DNA of 64,000 bases from Sodalis endosymbiont of Henestaris halophilus (lineage in GTDB: Bacteria > Pseudomonadota > Gammaproteobacteria > Enterobacterales > Enterobacteriaceae), in contig NZ_LT897836.1 in assembly GCF_900161835.1 (NCBI RefSeq), forward strand, positions 1,178,001 through 1,242,000. The letters are read 5' to 3'. The notes beneath the pieces are model-generated. The model did not search any database, was not told the DNA's origin, and saw nothing but the letters and a program-made list of their open reading frames with translations. Made by a program: the position numbers and the translations under genes. Positions 34,596-46,226 of the stretch are shown piece by piece. Numbering within the stretch: position 1 is the first letter of the stretch; every line of letters starts with the position of its first letter.

Positions 34596-36000
34596 ATGTC
34601 TCTATTTCAAATTAATCCCATGCACATCAGGCTTTTTATTGACTGTGCAACCGGTATAGTTCTAACGCTCTATTTGTACTACGTAGCCACTACTGCACCT
34701 GATCGCTCACTTGTAAGTTTGACCTATAAAAACTTAATCAAGCAGGTGCTTTTAAATCTATGGCATTTCAAATACCCATGCAACCCGGCACTATAGAAGG
34801 CACAGAGTAAGCTAATCTCAGCACAATTTCTCCCGATGACCGAAGTTATTTTAATACACCTTTCATCGCATATGAGGCACGCGTTGCGGCAACAGCCGCA
34901 ACGCGTTATTCATACATAGCGTTATTCTAGAACAACATTAACCCGTTAGTTCGCTATAGGCGCTGGATTATCTTGTGTATGCCTTTAGTTAGAAGCACTT
35001 ATTAAATTAACTATACAATATTTTATCATTAGGCTTTTTTATCACAGTATGCAAAGCTAACTTATGCCCCTTCCACGACAATTATAATAATTATTCAACA
35101 GAATCAAAAATTACAGACTATGTTAGGAAAATTTGGGCTCTATCGATGTCACCATGAAAAACTTGATAACCGGCTCAAAGCTGAAATTCATTAGCTTTTA
35201 CATAGCTCGCATTATATTATGTGAGTAATTTTATATATTGATGCATATTGTAATATGCTATTCTTGAGAGAGGGTTCATAACAGCCTGGATACAAACTAT
35301 TTTCAAAATCTCGTCGCTAATGATCATTAGCTTCTTACTCACTGCAAACTACAAATAATCGAAAGTTATTACAATAAATGTATTTTTTCTTGTCTATGAT
35401 AGCTTTCATAGCCAGCAAACGCCTGCGCGCTTTTAGTAACGGGCATTATCTTGATAATAATCTAAAGGTGTTGATAATAAAGTTGTTACCAGAGAGATGA
35501 CGCCCCATTGGCAGTATTCGATTGTACATTATTGTAGGCAATTTTCACCGTTACTTAGCCAGAGTTAAACTTTTTTTATGCAAAATTGCATCCCAAGTAC
35601 ACTACTTTCATTCAGGTATAGACACCATGTGAGTACCGTATTGCACGATATAAAAATCGTCTTTTGCTAACTTCCTTGCCCCGCTAATCGCGTGATCTAT
35701 TTATTACCATAGTGATACGTTGAGAAGCTTTGTTTTAAGTGTTGTATGTATAAAAAGCAAAATATATAGCTTAGCCACACTGATCGATGATGATGTTGAT
35801 AAACGCGTGGTTTACTTACAATACACAACTGCTGGCAAGATCATAATATTTTCCTACAATAAGTTCTACACACCTGACTCAATTTTAGATTTAATTCTAT
35901 ATTACAGGCGACGAAACAAAATACATTGTACAAAAGACAGAAAACTAAGTAGGTGTTTCTAAAAGCAACACTTCACATCCAAAAGAATCGGCGAACTATG
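34596..36000 (+). pseudogene. phoQ: Fossil of phoQ (sensor kinase)
   Basis: Directly after the phoP fossil. The start region reads PMHIRLFIDCATGIVLTLYL (family FSLRARFLLATAGVVLVLSL). Near 35407-35436 the H-box survives as HSQQTPAR (family HSLKTPLAVL), at almost the expected distance from the start. Near 35780 LIDDD corresponds to the ATP-binding VDDDGPG segment, again at the expected distance. Everything between is broken by stops. The end is estimated. Confidence 0.7.
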
Positions 36001-36649
36001 GAATGATAACTTTGTCTATATCAAAGGATATTTTGCTAAATAAATTTTATGAGTACGCTATGCTTTCAGGAAACACTAGCATCAACAATTACAACGGACA
36101 CTCTTAATGATGACGCTATGATAAAGTCTCAAAATATATCTAATATGTCTGCAAGCCACCTCAGTAACTAACAGAGTATGCATAATAAATAATGCTACCT
36201 TAATTATCAGATCGTTCATAAAATTATCGATATTCTGATTTACCAGCAAAAATATCGCTCAACATCCACTCTAGTTTAAACAGCGCTAAATAGACGAGAA
36301 TTCCGATTATCTTTATAATTATATTACACATTGTAACAACTACTACCAATAATCGTTGTAAAACAATTACAATGACGTAAAATTGTGGAAAAATCCGCAT
36401 GAACAGCGATATTCTTTACTCGGTTAGTATGTCATAGTTTAAGCTCAGTTAGGAATGTACAAATGCTCGACTTTGTGCAACCATCCCACCAGTGAACATA
36501 AAAAATTTTTATCTTAAGCAACGCTATCAAAGCTCCAGTAAAAATACGGGATAGAAAGTGCGGTGTTTATACCTTAATCTTTTACGTTTACTAGAACAGA
36601 CAGATGAGCCGACTATAAATGCGCTGGCACACTTGTTCCTTATGCGGCC
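36001..36649. other. Gap between phoQ fossil and lolE
   Basis: No readable relic. In E. coli this interval carries potABCD, pepT, cobB, nagK and others, so a large deletion has joined phoQ to lolE. Confidence 0.5.
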
Positions 36650-37891
36650 TCATTGACTGTTTAATACCCTGGCTGGATCGATGTGACTAGCGCGCCACGC
36701 CGGATATCCGCTCGCCAGTAAACTGAGCAACAACACCGTTACCAGCACGCTGCTAATATCTACCAATGATAGCTCAATCGGTAGGAAATCGATAAAGTAG
36801 ATATCCTTGGACATCAGCCGATAACCCAACCATGTTTCCATCTTCTTCACCAGCGTAGTAAGGTTTAGTGCCATTAATACACCAACTATCGCACCGATCA
36901 CGCTGCCAATCAAACCAGCTAATAACCCGTAGAAAATAAAAATAACACGGATTAGCCCGTTTTTAGCTCCCATAGTACGTAAAATTCCTATAGCGGCGCT
37001 TTTAGCCTTAACTGCCATCAACAGCGTGGAGACGATATTAAAACAGGCGACACCGATCACCAACAACATCGCTAGATAAATAATGGTGCGTATCATTTGA
37101 ATATCTCGATACATATAGCCGTAACTATCTATCCAGCTTCGAATTTTTACATGGATATTAGTAAATTTTTCCGTATTGAGCACCAGTTTATGAGCCTTGA
37201 AAACGTCGCTGACCTTAATGGCTAGACCACTTACGTCTCCCTTCCGCTGCAAATAGATCTGAGCATCCGCCAGCGGCATCATTGCAAAACTGTGATCCAG
37301 TTGACTGTTCAAAGTCAAAATACCACTGATCTGCAAACGAATACGTTTGGGTTGTGACAGTTTTATCTTCCAATCTTTGTTGGGAATTATCACCGTCAAC
37401 CAATCGCCAAACGTGGCATGCAGCGTATCGGCAACGCCCTTACCGACGATAATTTGCTGTTTACCAGCTTGAAACTGCGACCACGCGTCACCTTGTACAT
37501 AGCTTGGCAGCGCACTCAATCGCATTTCCAGCATTGGGTCGACGCCTTTTACATGAACTGCCTTAACTTTGTCAGCGCGCTCTATGAGGCCAGTAAATTT
37601 CAGATAGGGAGCTACCGCTAGAATACCCGGACCCTGTTCAATGCTTTTCAACATGGTAGGCCAGTCGGTAAATGGCTGATGCACCGACTCGATTTCTATA
37701 TGCGGTACTACCGCTAAGATACGGTGTTTTACTTCACGCTCGAAACCATTCATAGCGCTCAAGCCGATAATTAGCACCGCTACCCCTAGCGATATTCCGA
37801 TGATCGAGATGATTGACATTAAAGATATTATACTACCTTGACGACCCCGGCTAAAACGAATTGCGATTTGTAACGACAGAGGAATTTTCAT
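36650..37891 (-). CDS. lolE: Lipoprotein-releasing system permease LolE
   Basis: LolE forms, with LolC and two LolD, the inner-membrane ABC transporter that releases outer-membrane lipoproteins to LolA. The 413-aa protein (E. coli 414) has one membrane segment near residues 22-48, a large periplasmic domain, and three membrane segments from about 270 on ([20 protein letters not shown], and two near the C-terminus), the MacB/LolE arrangement. The SAMNGFE motif after the first segment is typical. Its ATG overlaps the lolD stop by four bases. It is the last gene of lolC-lolD-lolE. Confidence 0.96.
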   Translation of the reverse strand: MKIPLSLQIAIRFSRGRQGSIISLMSIISIIGISLGVAVLIIGLSAMNGFEREVKHRILAVVPHIEIESVHQPFTDWPTMLKSIEQGPGILAVAPYLKFTGLIERADKVKAVHVKGVDPMLEMRLSALPSYVQGDAWSQFQAGKQQIIVGKGVADTLHATFGDWLTVIIPNKDWKIKLSQPKRIRLQISGILTLNSQLDHSFAMMPLADAQIYLQRKGDVSGLAIKVSDVFKAHKLVLNTEKFTNIHVKIRSWIDSYGYMYRDIQMIRTIIYLAMLLVIGVACFNIVSTLLMAVKAKSAAIGILRTMGAKNGLIRVIFIFYGLLAGLIGSVIGAIVGVLMALNLTTLVKKMETWLGYRLMSKDIYFIDFLPIELSLVDISSVLVTVLLLSLLASGYPAWRASHIDPARVLNSQ

Positions 37892-38577
37892 TCTACGGCT
37901 TCCCGTAACTCGCCATCGCTCATTTTTAACTGCCGTGGCATCCGCTTTGCCAATTTAAGATCATGGGTAACTATTACAAAAGCGGTACCCTGGTTTATAT
38001 TTAGTTTACATAATAGTTTAAAAATATTGTCGGCATTTTGCTGATCTAAATTACCAGTGGGCTCATCAGCCAAAACTAGCTGAGGGTGATTTACTAACGC
38101 ACGGGCGATAGCCACCCGTTGGCGTTCGCCACCTGATAATTCCGCCGGGCGTTGGTAGCCGCATTTCTCAATCCCTACTGCTTCCATCATTTTCCACGCC
38201 GTTTCTTGCGCCTGTCTTGGGCGAGCTCCGCCAATCAAAAGAGGCATCGCCACATTTTCTAACGCAGTAAAATCTAACAACAAATGATGGAATTGATAAA
38301 TAAAACCTAGACAGTGGTTTCGTAACTGAGCACGCGCAGCGGAAGAAAGTTTATTCAGCGATTGGCCTTTAAATATCACCTCGCCACTGGTCGGTTTATC
38401 TAGTCCGCCTAACAAGTGTAATAGCGTGCTTTTGCCGGAACCAGAATTTCCAAGAATCGCCATCATTTCACCACGCTGCAACGTGAAACTAACGTTACAT
38501 AATATATTAGTGTAAATAGTACCTTCCTTGTAACATTTGCTGAGTTGGGAGCATTTTAATAAAGGATTATCATTCAT
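37888..38577 (-). CDS. lolD: Lipoprotein-releasing system ATPase LolD
   Basis: LolD is the ATP-hydrolysing subunit of LolCDE. The ATG at 38577 (229 aa; E. coli 233) overlaps lolC by eight bases, as in E. coli, and aligns with the family start; longer in-frame starts would add unmatched residues. The Walker A GNSGSGKS is at residues 43-50, the signature [14 protein letters not shown] near 145, Walker [10 protein letters not shown] next, and the H-loop VTHD near 200. One oddity is Leu where E. coli has Pro before [15 protein letters not shown]. Coupled to both neighbours. Confidence 0.96.
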   Translation of the reverse strand: MNDNPLLKCSQLSKCYKEGTIYTNILCNVSFTLQRGEMMAILGNSGSGKSTLLHLLGGLDKPTSGEVIFKGQSLNKLSSAARAQLRNHCLGFIYQFHHLLLDFTALENVAMPLLIGGARPRQAQETAWKMMEAVGIEKCGYQRPAELSGGERQRVAIARALVNHPQLVLADEPTGNLDQQNADNIFKLLCKLNINQGTAFVIVTHDLKLAKRMPRQLKMSDGELREAVE

Positions 38578-39775
38578 ATCGTAAAACCTCAGCAGGCTTA
38601 ACAGCGGCGGCAAGATAGGAAGGATAAATAGTGGATAACAATGCTATGTTAATTGCCAAGAGAGCTATAAACGTTACTTGTAACGGTTCGATAACCACTG
38701 GTATGACGGCTCCGTCAAGCAACACTCCTAGAGCCGGCATAAGACTATTTAGTTGAATCGCTAATAAAATTCCGAGGCTGGTTCCGAGCAAAGTACCAGT
38801 AATGCCAGCAATAGCCCCTTGAGAAACAAACACCAACATGACCTGCCGGCCAGTCAGTCCCTGAGTTTGCAAAATTGCTACTTCGGCTTGTTTTTCCATT
38901 ACTAGCAATCCGAGTGAAGTAAGAATATTAAATGCTGCCACCACGACAATTAGGCTTAATAGCAAGCCCATCATGTTTTTTTCCATACGCACAGCCTGGA
39001 ATAATTCTCCCTTGCGTTCGCGCCAATCGTGCCACACTAGACTATCCGGCAAAATCTGAGCACTGAAGTTAGCTACTGCTAGAGGTTGCTGGAACCACAA
39101 TCGCCAACCGGTAACATATCCAGCGGGATAGCGCATTAGACGCGAAGCATCCTGCTGGTTAACCAACAATTGGTAACCATCGACTTCGCTGTTGGCGGCG
39201 AAGGTACCGGCCAGGGTAAACAATCGCTGGCTAGAAATACGGCCTATCGGTGTCAATTGACTAGCTCCGGGCACTATTAGCCGCAATGCATCGCCGTGCT
39301 TTACGCCCAGAGCGTCGGCTAGTTTATCACCCAAGATTACCCGGTATTGGCCGGCCACCAGGTCATCTTTTCTGGCATCCAGAAAATAACGTGATAGAGG
39401 TTCATGATAGCTGCAAGGTGTGATACCGAGCATCACACCAACCGCTACACTGCGAGCGCTTTGCAGCACGACATCGCTAGTAGTTAGCGGCGCAACGTAC
39501 GTTACGCCCTCAAGCACTTTTAGCAATGAGGATGGGATGCGTTCAGGATCAAGCCGCCCCTCAAAGGTGGTCAACAGCGCTTGTGGCATGAACCTGAGGA
39601 TATTGCTCTCAAGTTCACGCTCGAAGCCATTCATAACTGATAATATTACCAGTATTGCCATCACGCCAAGAGTGATGGCAATACTTGATAACCAAGAAAT
39701 AAAGCATCTGAAGCAGTCTGATGCCCGCCCACGCATATAGCGCAGGCCAATATATAATACAACAGAATGATACAT
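38570..39775 (-). CDS. lolC: Lipoprotein-releasing system permease LolC
   Basis: LolC is the LolE paralogue in the same transporter and binds LolA in E. coli. The 401-aa product has the family length, with the first membrane segment near residues 30-50, [12 protein letters not shown] next, a periplasmic domain, and three C-terminal membrane segments starting at about 270. The [17 protein letters not shown] coupling region and the final PAEVLRYE are present. It is the first gene of the operon, divergent from mfd with a 208-bp gap that should hold both promoters; I see no clear boxes by eye. Confidence 0.96.
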   Translation of the reverse strand: MYHSVVLYIGLRYMRGRASDCFRCFISWLSSIAITLGVMAILVILSVMNGFERELESNILRFMPQALLTTFEGRLDPERIPSSLLKVLEGVTYVAPLTTSDVVLQSARSVAVGVMLGITPCSYHEPLSRYFLDARKDDLVAGQYRVILGDKLADALGVKHGDALRLIVPGASQLTPIGRISSQRLFTLAGTFAANSEVDGYQLLVNQQDASRLMRYPAGYVTGWRLWFQQPLAVANFSAQILPDSLVWHDWRERKGELFQAVRMEKNMMGLLLSLIVVVAAFNILTSLGLLVMEKQAEVAILQTQGLTGRQVMLVFVSQGAIAGITGTLLGTSLGILLAIQLNSLMPALGVLLDGAVIPVVIEPLQVTFIALLAINIALLSTIYPSYLAAAVKPAEVLRYE

Positions 39776-39983
39776 TAATTTTCGTCTGGATGTGATTGCG
39801 AAAGCAAAATAATAAAGAATAGTAAAGAGTCGTGTGGCATAATTAAACTATTAAGCGCTTAAACAACCCACTTTGATTCATGAAAAGCGCATATTTTATG
39901 CCATAGTCTTAAACGCCGTAGCATTTTACAGCAAAGCCATGTTACAGCGGACTGTTATGTGAGAAAGAGATTTATTATCAGCT

Positions 39984-42900
39984 ATGTTAAAATGCAATCC
40001 TTATACTTTACCAACCCAATACGGACAAAAACTTATCTTGGGGCAACTTATCGAAGAAGCCAACGCCGTGGAATGTGCCACCATAGTTAACAGACATTTA
40101 GGACCAGTATTATTAATAACTAAGGATATGCAAAGCGCTTTACGGCTACATAACGAGATCAAGAAGTTCACCGATCACCCTGTACTCATTTTGCCTGATT
40201 GGGGTATCTTCCCGTATGACATATTTTCGCCTGATCAAAAAAATATTTCCGATAGGATTGCAACCTTATACCAGCTGCCCACATTAACACGTGGGATCAT
40301 CATACTGTCAGTGAATACGCTGATGCAACGGGTCTGCCCACATGCTTTTTTGCACCGCCATACGCTTTTTATTACCAAAGGTCAATACTTGCCGCGGGAA
40401 AAAGTACGTGCCCAATTGGAACAGATTGGTTACCGTCGAGTCGATCAGGTGACAGAGCACGGGGATTTTGCCATTTATGGAGCTCTGTTAGATATTTATC
40501 TCATGGATGGGTCGGGGACTTATCGCATCGATTTTTCAGGTGATTATATCAATAGCTTGTATATTTTCGATATAGACACTCAGCGCAACTCGCAGGAAAT
40601 TACTTCTATCAATATGATGCCGGCACATGAATTTCCTACTGATAAAGCCGGGATAAATCTTTTCTGCAAACGTTGGAGAGAACAGTTTGATGTATGCGAC
40701 GATACCGAGCATATTTACCAACAAGTAATTAAAGGTATTCTACCAGCAGGTATCGAATACTGGCAACCTCTATTTTTCAGCAAGCCGTTGGTGACAATAT
40801 TTAGCTATCTGCCAATAAAAACGCTGGTGGTTAACACGGGCGAGCTCAAGTACAGCGCCGACCGTTTGTGGCATAATGCTTCTAAGCGCTTTTATAATGG
40901 ACAAATGGATCCTATGCGCCGCCCGCTATTACCGCCAGAAAAACTATGGCTCAGAGTTGAGGATCTATTCGCCAAACTCAAACGCTGGCCATGGGTGCAA
41001 CTTAGTAAACAAAAACTGCCGGAAAAAGCTGGCCAGTACAACATGGATTATCGTCCTTTGCCTGATTTAGCAGCAAAGGCGCAGCACAATAAGTTTATAA
41101 GTAAGTTGCGCCAATTTTGCGAAACTTTTGACGGCTCCGTGATTTTTTCAGTGGAAAGCGAATATTATCGAAAAACCTTAAGCCAACTTCTGACTCAAGT
41201 AAATATTCTACCAAAACTGATTAGACGGCTGGATGATGCAGATAAAAAAGGTGTTTATCTCATCATCGATACTATCGAACACGGTTTTATCGATGCAACG
41301 CGCGCACGGGCGCTAATTTGTGAAAACGATCTGCTAGGAAAACGAGCTAGTTGGCGGCAACAAGATAGTCGCATAACAATTAACGCCGATACCATAATTA
41401 ATACATTAGAAGAACTACATGAAGGACAGCCGATCATACACCTAGAACACGGAGTCGGTCGCTACGCCGGAACGACAATGTTAGAAGCGGGGGGCATCAA
41501 GGCCGAGTATTTAATTCTCAACTATGCCAACAACGATAAGCTATACGTGCCTGTTTCCTCATTGCATCTTATCCGACGACATTTTAGCAGCACTAATGAA
41601 AATGTGCAATTGCACAAACTAGGTGGGGACGCTTGGGCACGGGCGCGGCAAAAAGCAGTTGAGCGGGTGCGAGATGTGGCGGCGGAGATTTTAGATATTT
41701 ATGCTCATAGAGCTGCCAAAAACGGCTTTTCCTTTAGATATAACCGGGAAAATTATCAATTATTCTGCAAAGACTTCCCGTTTGAACTTACCACAGACCA
41801 GACTAAAGCAATAAACGCAGTACTAAGTGACATGTGTCAACCATTGTCTATGGACCGTCTGGTCTGTGGCGATGTAGGCTTTGGCAAAACCGAAGTCGCG
41901 ATGCGCGCTGCTTTCATAGCGATTGAAAATCGTAAACAAGTAGCTGTGCTAGTGCCAACCACCCTTTTAGTACAGCAACACTTTGATAATTTTCGAAAAA
42001 GATTTAATAAATGGCCGGTACGTATCGAGATGATTTCACGTGCTTGCGGTGTTCTGGATCAAAACAAAATTCTCAAACATACCGCAGAAGGCAAGGTGGA
42101 TATTTTGATTGGTACCCATAAACTGCTAAAAAGTGATATCAAATGGCATGATTTAGGGCTACTCGTAATTGACGAGGAGTACCGTTTTGGGGTGCACCAC
42201 AAGGAACGCATTAAAGCAATGCGTGAAAATATAGATATTCTTACCCTAACCGCCACACCCATCCCACGCACGTTGAATATGGCGATGAATGGTATGAGAG
42301 ATTTATCTATTATAGCCACGCCACCATCACGACGAATGTCGGTGAAAACGTTTGTACACGAATACGATGAGTTGATAGTTCGTGAGGCTATCATGCGAGA
42401 AGTGTTGCGCGGCGGCCAGGTATATTACCTATACAATGAAGTGCAGCATATTGAAAAAACAGCAGAACGCCTCAAAAAGTTGGTGCCAGAAGCGAGCATT
42501 GTAATCGGACATGGCCAACTACGTAAGCGAGATTTAGAACGAGTAATGAACGATTTTCGCCAGCAACGATTCAATGTACTAGTATGTACTACCATAATTG
42601 AAACAGGCATAGACATCGCTAATGCCAACACCATCATCATTGAGCGGGCGGACCATTTTGGATTGGCGCAACTGCATCAACTACGCGGCCGTGTCGGCCG
42701 TTCACACCACTTGGCTTACGCCTATCTACTAACTTCGAAAACACAAGCGTTAAGCAAAGACGCTTATAAGCGATTAGAAGCCATCACTTCGCTCGAGAAT
42801 CTGGGATCCGGTTTTGCTTTAGCGACGCAAGATCTGGAAATCCGTGGCGCTGGAGAACTACTAGGAGAAGAACAAAGTGGTCAAACAGAAAACATCGGTT

Positions 42901-43427
42901 TTTCTCTGTATATGGAGCTCCTGGAAAGCGCGGTAAATGCACTTAAGGAAGGTTATGAACCATCTTTAGAACATCTTACTAATAAAGTAACAGAAGTGGA
43001 TCTGCGTATACCAGCCCTACTACCGGAAGAGTATATTCCCAATGTCAACATGCGCCTATCACTATATAAACGTATTTTTAGTGCCGTTACTGATCGTGAA
43101 GTCGAAGACCTGAAGGTAGAACTCATTGAGCGCTTCGGTTTGCTGCCCGCATCGGCGAGATATTTACTGACGATAGCTCACCTCAGACAGCGAGCGCAAC
43201 GTTTAGGCATCCGGCGCATCGAAGGCAGTGATAAAGGGGGATTTATCGAATTCAGTGCAACGAACCAAGTTGATCCCGCTTATCTTATCAATCTTATCAC
43301 ACACGAGGCTGACACTTATAGATTCGATGGCCCGACCCGCTTAAAATTTGGCTGCGCCCCAGCGGATTACACGGCTAGGCTAAATTATATTGACATGCTA
43401 CTAAGCAAATTACAGAGACATACGTGA
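39984..43427 (+). CDS. mfd: Transcription-repair coupling factor Mfd
   Basis: Mfd pushes stalled RNA polymerase off DNA lesions and recruits UvrA. The 1147-aa length (E. coli 1148) and the start aligned at YTLP show a complete gene. It has the UvrB-homology region at the N-terminus, the RNA-polymerase-interacting domain near 480-550, then the RecG-like motor: GDVGFGKTEVAMRAA near 630, TATPIPRTLNMAM, TTIIETGID, and QLRGRVGRSHH. Motif II reads DEEY (Tyr733) instead of DEEH, and the segment after MISR is ACG instead of E. coli FRS. The C-terminal domain is present. Whether uvrABC are kept elsewhere cannot be seen. Confidence 0.96.
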   Translation: MLKCNPYTLPTQYGQKLILGQLIEEANAVECATIVNRHLGPVLLITKDMQSALRLHNEIKKFTDHPVLILPDWGIFPYDIFSPDQKNISDRIATLYQLPTLTRGIIILSVNTLMQRVCPHAFLHRHTLFITKGQYLPREKVRAQLEQIGYRRVDQVTEHGDFAIYGALLDIYLMDGSGTYRIDFSGDYINSLYIFDIDTQRNSQEITSINMMPAHEFPTDKAGINLFCKRWREQFDVCDDTEHIYQQVIKGILPAGIEYWQPLFFSKPLVTIFSYLPIKTLVVNTGELKYSADRLWHNASKRFYNGQMDPMRRPLLPPEKLWLRVEDLFAKLKRWPWVQLSKQKLPEKAGQYNMDYRPLPDLAAKAQHNKFISKLRQFCETFDGSVIFSVESEYYRKTLSQLLTQVNILPKLIRRLDDADKKGVYLIIDTIEHGFIDATRARALICENDLLGKRASWRQQDSRITINADTIINTLEELHEGQPIIHLEHGVGRYAGTTMLEAGGIKAEYLILNYANNDKLYVPVSSLHLIRRHFSSTNENVQLHKLGGDAWARARQKAVERVRDVAAEILDIYAHRAAKNGFSFRYNRENYQLFCKDFPFELTTDQTKAINAVLSDMCQPLSMDRLVCGDVGFGKTEVAMRAAFIAIENRKQVAVLVPTTLLVQQHFDNFRKRFNKWPVRIEMISRACGVLDQNKILKHTAEGKVDILIGTHKLLKSDIKWHDLGLLVIDEEYRFGVHHKERIKAMRENIDILTLTATPIPRTLNMAMNGMRDLSIIATPPSRRMSVKTFVHEYDELIVREAIMREVLRGGQVYYLYNEVQHIEKTAERLKKLVPEASIVIGHGQLRKRDLERVMNDFRQQRFNVLVCTTIIETGIDIANANTIIIERADHFGLAQLHQLRGRVGRSHHLAYAYLLTSKTQALSKDAYKRLEAITSLENLGSGFALATQDLEIRGAGELLGEEQSGQTENIGFSLYMELLESAVNALKEGYEPSLEHLTNKVTEVDLRIPALLPEEYIPNVNMRLSLYKRIFSAVTDREVEDLKVELIERFGLLPASARYLLTIAHLRQRAQRLGIRRIEGSDKGGFIEFSATNQVDPAYLINLITHEADTYRFDGPTRLKFGCAPADYTARLNYIDMLLSKLQRHT

Positions 43428-44218
43428 GCGCCTAACCCTTAAGGTAAAGGGGTAAAAATTAACCTAATACATTTTGCTGAATTGATTGTTAAGTAACACT
43501 CATAAGATACTGCTCGTAATATTAACACGATGATTTTGTTTCGTCTTGCATCGGTAAGATAATATAGTGTAGGTTTTACAGTACTGCGCTTACTGACACG
43601 GTGTAGTAAACATCGTTTTGTGGATGGGAGTCCTATAAATGACTTTAGTTAGTATATTTAAATATAAAAGTAGAACGCAGTTAAAGCTGAGCGTCCGAGC
43701 CGCGATACCAACATCTTGTTAATAATGATTAATGCACAGAAAAACGTCCTAAGAAACATTCACTATTCACTTATAGTCAACAACTGCATAATGCTAAATT
43801 AATTTTGACTACAAACATAACTATAGCTTTAGAAAATTTTCCAAAAACGATAAGCATGCCCTATAATAAATCTCAAGGTTTTTTACAGTAAATTTCTCAT
43901 AGGTAATTAAGATTATAAGAGAAAAATCTACTCAACTAGCACTTTAAACACTTTGAGTTGTTACCGGATCCTTAAATACGCAAAAAGCAGAGAACGCGCC
44001 AAAAACCCGGGAATAAAAAGCGACATATTGCCAAGATGTTTTGAACGTGGAAGATAGTAAAAAGTAGCATATTTCCGAAGTAAATGGCAAAGATTCGCTG
44101 GTGGCTATCTGGATTTAACGGTACCACAAGCTTAATCTTGATTGCAAAAAGAAGTTAAAATACGTCCGAAATAAGGCGGATTGCATAGCCAACCGCAAAG
44201 GTATTTCACCTATTTAGG
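43428..44218. other. Gap between mfd and ndh
   Basis: E. coli has ldtC, bhsA, comR and ycfJ here. No frame gives a relic I can name; a protein-like string occurs on the plus strand near 44080-44125 but is not assignable. The two flanking genes converge. Confidence 0.5.
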
Positions 44219-45523
44219 TTAGTACAGTTTGAGATGCGGACGGATCACACGGTTGATAATGCCAACAAGTATAATTAAACCGGTTTTGATATATCCATGT
44301 AGCTCTATTTGGTGCATGCGGTATAGCGCAATGTAAACTGCGCGGGCAATGCATCCTTCTATCATCATCGAGCCACGCATCAAGTTTCCCATCAAGCTGC
44401 CAATGGTGTTAAAACGCGATAATGACACCAAAGTACCATGATCTTTATAAGTATAAGACTTTAGCATATTCCCACGCAGTAACGCTAAAATGTTATCGTG
44501 AGCATGAGCGGCCATTTGATGCGCTGCCTGCGCGCTTGGAGGTACTAAATCCCCATCCGGCATCACGCACGAAGCACAGTCACCAATAGCAAAAATATTC
44601 GGATCACGCGTAGTTTGCAGTGTGGACTTAACAACCAATTGATTGATAAGATTAGTCTCTAAACCGGCCAAATCCTTCATGAAGTCTGGCGCTTTAATGC
44701 CAGCTGCCCAGACCATGAGTTCAGCTTGAATATACTCGCCATCTTTGGTATGCAAACCGCCATCATCCGCACTGGTGACTATGGTCTTAGTTAAGACCCT
44801 GACTCCAAGCTTCGTTAATTCTTGATGCGCAACGGCAGAGATCCGCTGTGATAGCGCCGGCAGAATACGTTCTCCTGCCTCCACCAAAGTGATATTCAAA
44901 GCCTGGCTGTTTAATACTTTAAGACCATAGCTATTCAATTTATGAACCGCATTATGAAGCTCAGCCGATAATTCCACACCGGTTGCACCGCCGCCGACGA
45001 TAACTATATTGACTTTTTCTTCTGAATCACCCTTCGCGGAAAACTTAAGAAACAGATTAAGCATTTTATTATGGAAACGCCGCGCTTGACGCGGATTATC
45101 GAGAAGTATGCAGTGTTCCTTTATTCCCGGGGTGCCAAAGTCGTTCGCAGTACTACCGATCGCTATCACTAAAATATCATAGTCTAGCTGGCGGGTTGTA
45201 ACAAGCAGTTCCCCCTGCTCATCCCGAATTTCGTCGAGTAAGACTTGTTGCTGCTTGCGATCGATGTTAATCATATTTCCTAATTGAAAGTGGAAATCAT
45301 GCAGATGGGCATGACCCATGTAACTAATTGCATCCAAGCCTTCATCAAGCAAACCTGTGGCTACTTCATGCAACCGTGGTTTCCATAAATGGCTATGGTC
45401 GCGGTCTACTAATGTGACATCAGCGCGCTGATGTCGTCCTAATTTATGTCCCAGGTTAGTCGCAAGCTCCAGGCCGCCAGCCCCCCCCCCTACAATGACA
45501 ATTTTTTTTAATGCCATGGTCAT
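44219..45523 (-). CDS. ndh: Type II NADH:quinone oxidoreductase
   Basis: Ndh passes electrons from NADH to quinone at the inner membrane without pumping protons. ATG 45523 is preceded by AAGGAGG at an ideal distance and gives 434 aa, equal to E. coli. The FAD-binding GGGAGG is at residues 12-17, and the NADH-binding GGGATG at 177-182. AIGDCAS near 310 and the C-terminal amphipathic membrane-anchoring part ([13 protein letters not shown] to RPHLKLY) are present. The codons for VGGGA contain ten consecutive G, and an A8 run precedes it, both within the first 50 bases: a slippage-prone start. Confidence 0.96.
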   Translation of the reverse strand: MTMALKKIVIVGGGAGGLELATNLGHKLGRHQRADVTLVDRDHSHLWKPRLHEVATGLLDEGLDAISYMGHAHLHDFHFQLGNMINIDRKQQQVLLDEIRDEQGELLVTTRQLDYDILVIAIGSTANDFGTPGIKEHCILLDNPRQARRFHNKMLNLFLKFSAKGDSEEKVNIVIVGGGATGVELSAELHNAVHKLNSYGLKVLNSQALNITLVEAGERILPALSQRISAVAHQELTKLGVRVLTKTIVTSADDGGLHTKDGEYIQAELMVWAAGIKAPDFMKDLAGLETNLINQLVVKSTLQTTRDPNIFAIGDCASCVMPDGDLVPPSAQAAHQMAAHAHDNILALLRGNMLKSYTYKDHGTLVSLSRFNTIGSLMGNLMRGSMMIEGCIARAVYIALYRMHQIELHGYIKTGLIILVGIINRVIRPHLKLY

Positions 45524-45783
45524 AACAACCTCCTTAATGTAGCGCATCTTTAACTAACTGCAACAAAACGTCGCTTTATTATATATACCTGAGTTTTTAG
45601 GTTAAAATAAAACCTTTTCATTTACATGAAATTTTAATCTATTATGATGATTAGTCTCGTTATCCGATACTGGTATTATACTTGAGTGCTTTAAAAACTG
45701 CCTGACTATCAATATATAGAAATATTTTAAATGTATGGCCTGTTTACTGATGCAGTATCGTTTTATATAACGAAGAAAATAAC

Positions 45784-45818
45784 AGGATTATGTATTTAGT
45801 ATCTAAATACATAATCCT
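45784..45818 (-). terminator. Perfect 16-bp hairpin upstream of ndh
   Basis: AGGATTATGTATTTAG and CTAAATACATAATCCT around TAT. On the minus strand it is followed by GTTATTTTCTTC, a moderate T-rich tail. It lies between the ycfP fossil and ndh and could have ended the ycfP transcript, or act in the ndh leader. Confidence 0.5.
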
Positions 45819-45870
45819 GAAGCGATAATAGAGATAATAGCGATCGCGTATTTTCCGCAAAATTATCTAC

Positions 45871-45895
45871 AGATGTTGCATGTAATGCAACATCT
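45871..45895 (-). repeat. Perfect 11-bp hairpin upstream of ndh
   Basis: AGATGTTGCAT and ATGCAACATCT around GTA, 52 nt from the 16-bp hairpin. Two perfect stems so close in eroded sequence suggest selection or recent origin. Confidence 0.5.
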
Positions 45896-45943
45896 ACATA
45901 TTTTCCTCTTAAGATCAATTAATTTTACCTGATTTTTCTTTTT

Positions 45944-46226
45944 TTAGTAAAAGATTCTGGTTAAAAGATATTTTATTAGTCGTCTATAACATACAAAGTC
46001 GGTCAGTTCAGATACTGAATAAAGCAAAAGCAGCAAGATAACATACTGATCTTCCTGGGTTAATTGCTGTAATTTCCTTCTTTTCTTTATAAGGTGATGT
46101 ATATCACCACAAATATAGTTAATGCTATAACTAATAAGCCGAAACTCGTAATACATGAACTACAAGATAGGACCTTTGAGTGATTATTAGAATCATTCGC
46201 ATTACAACTGTGCAATAAACACTCAT
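45944..46226 (-). pseudogene. ycfP: Fossil of ycfP (alpha/beta hydrolase-like protein)
   Basis: E. coli has ycfP directly upstream of ndh on the same strand; the same is seen here. From 46156 the frame reads FRLISYS, then GDIHHLIKKRRKLQQL and YVILLLLLYS..ELTDFVC, matching YcfP VRLISYS, HDMQHLLKEVDKMLQL and [20 protein letters not shown]. Upstream to ATG 46226 the bases align with the LHGFDSNSPGNHEKVLQL segment through frameshifts; downstream an IFNPNLFPY-like piece is frameshifted. The second half of the gene is missing. Secure as a relic. Confidence 0.8.
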
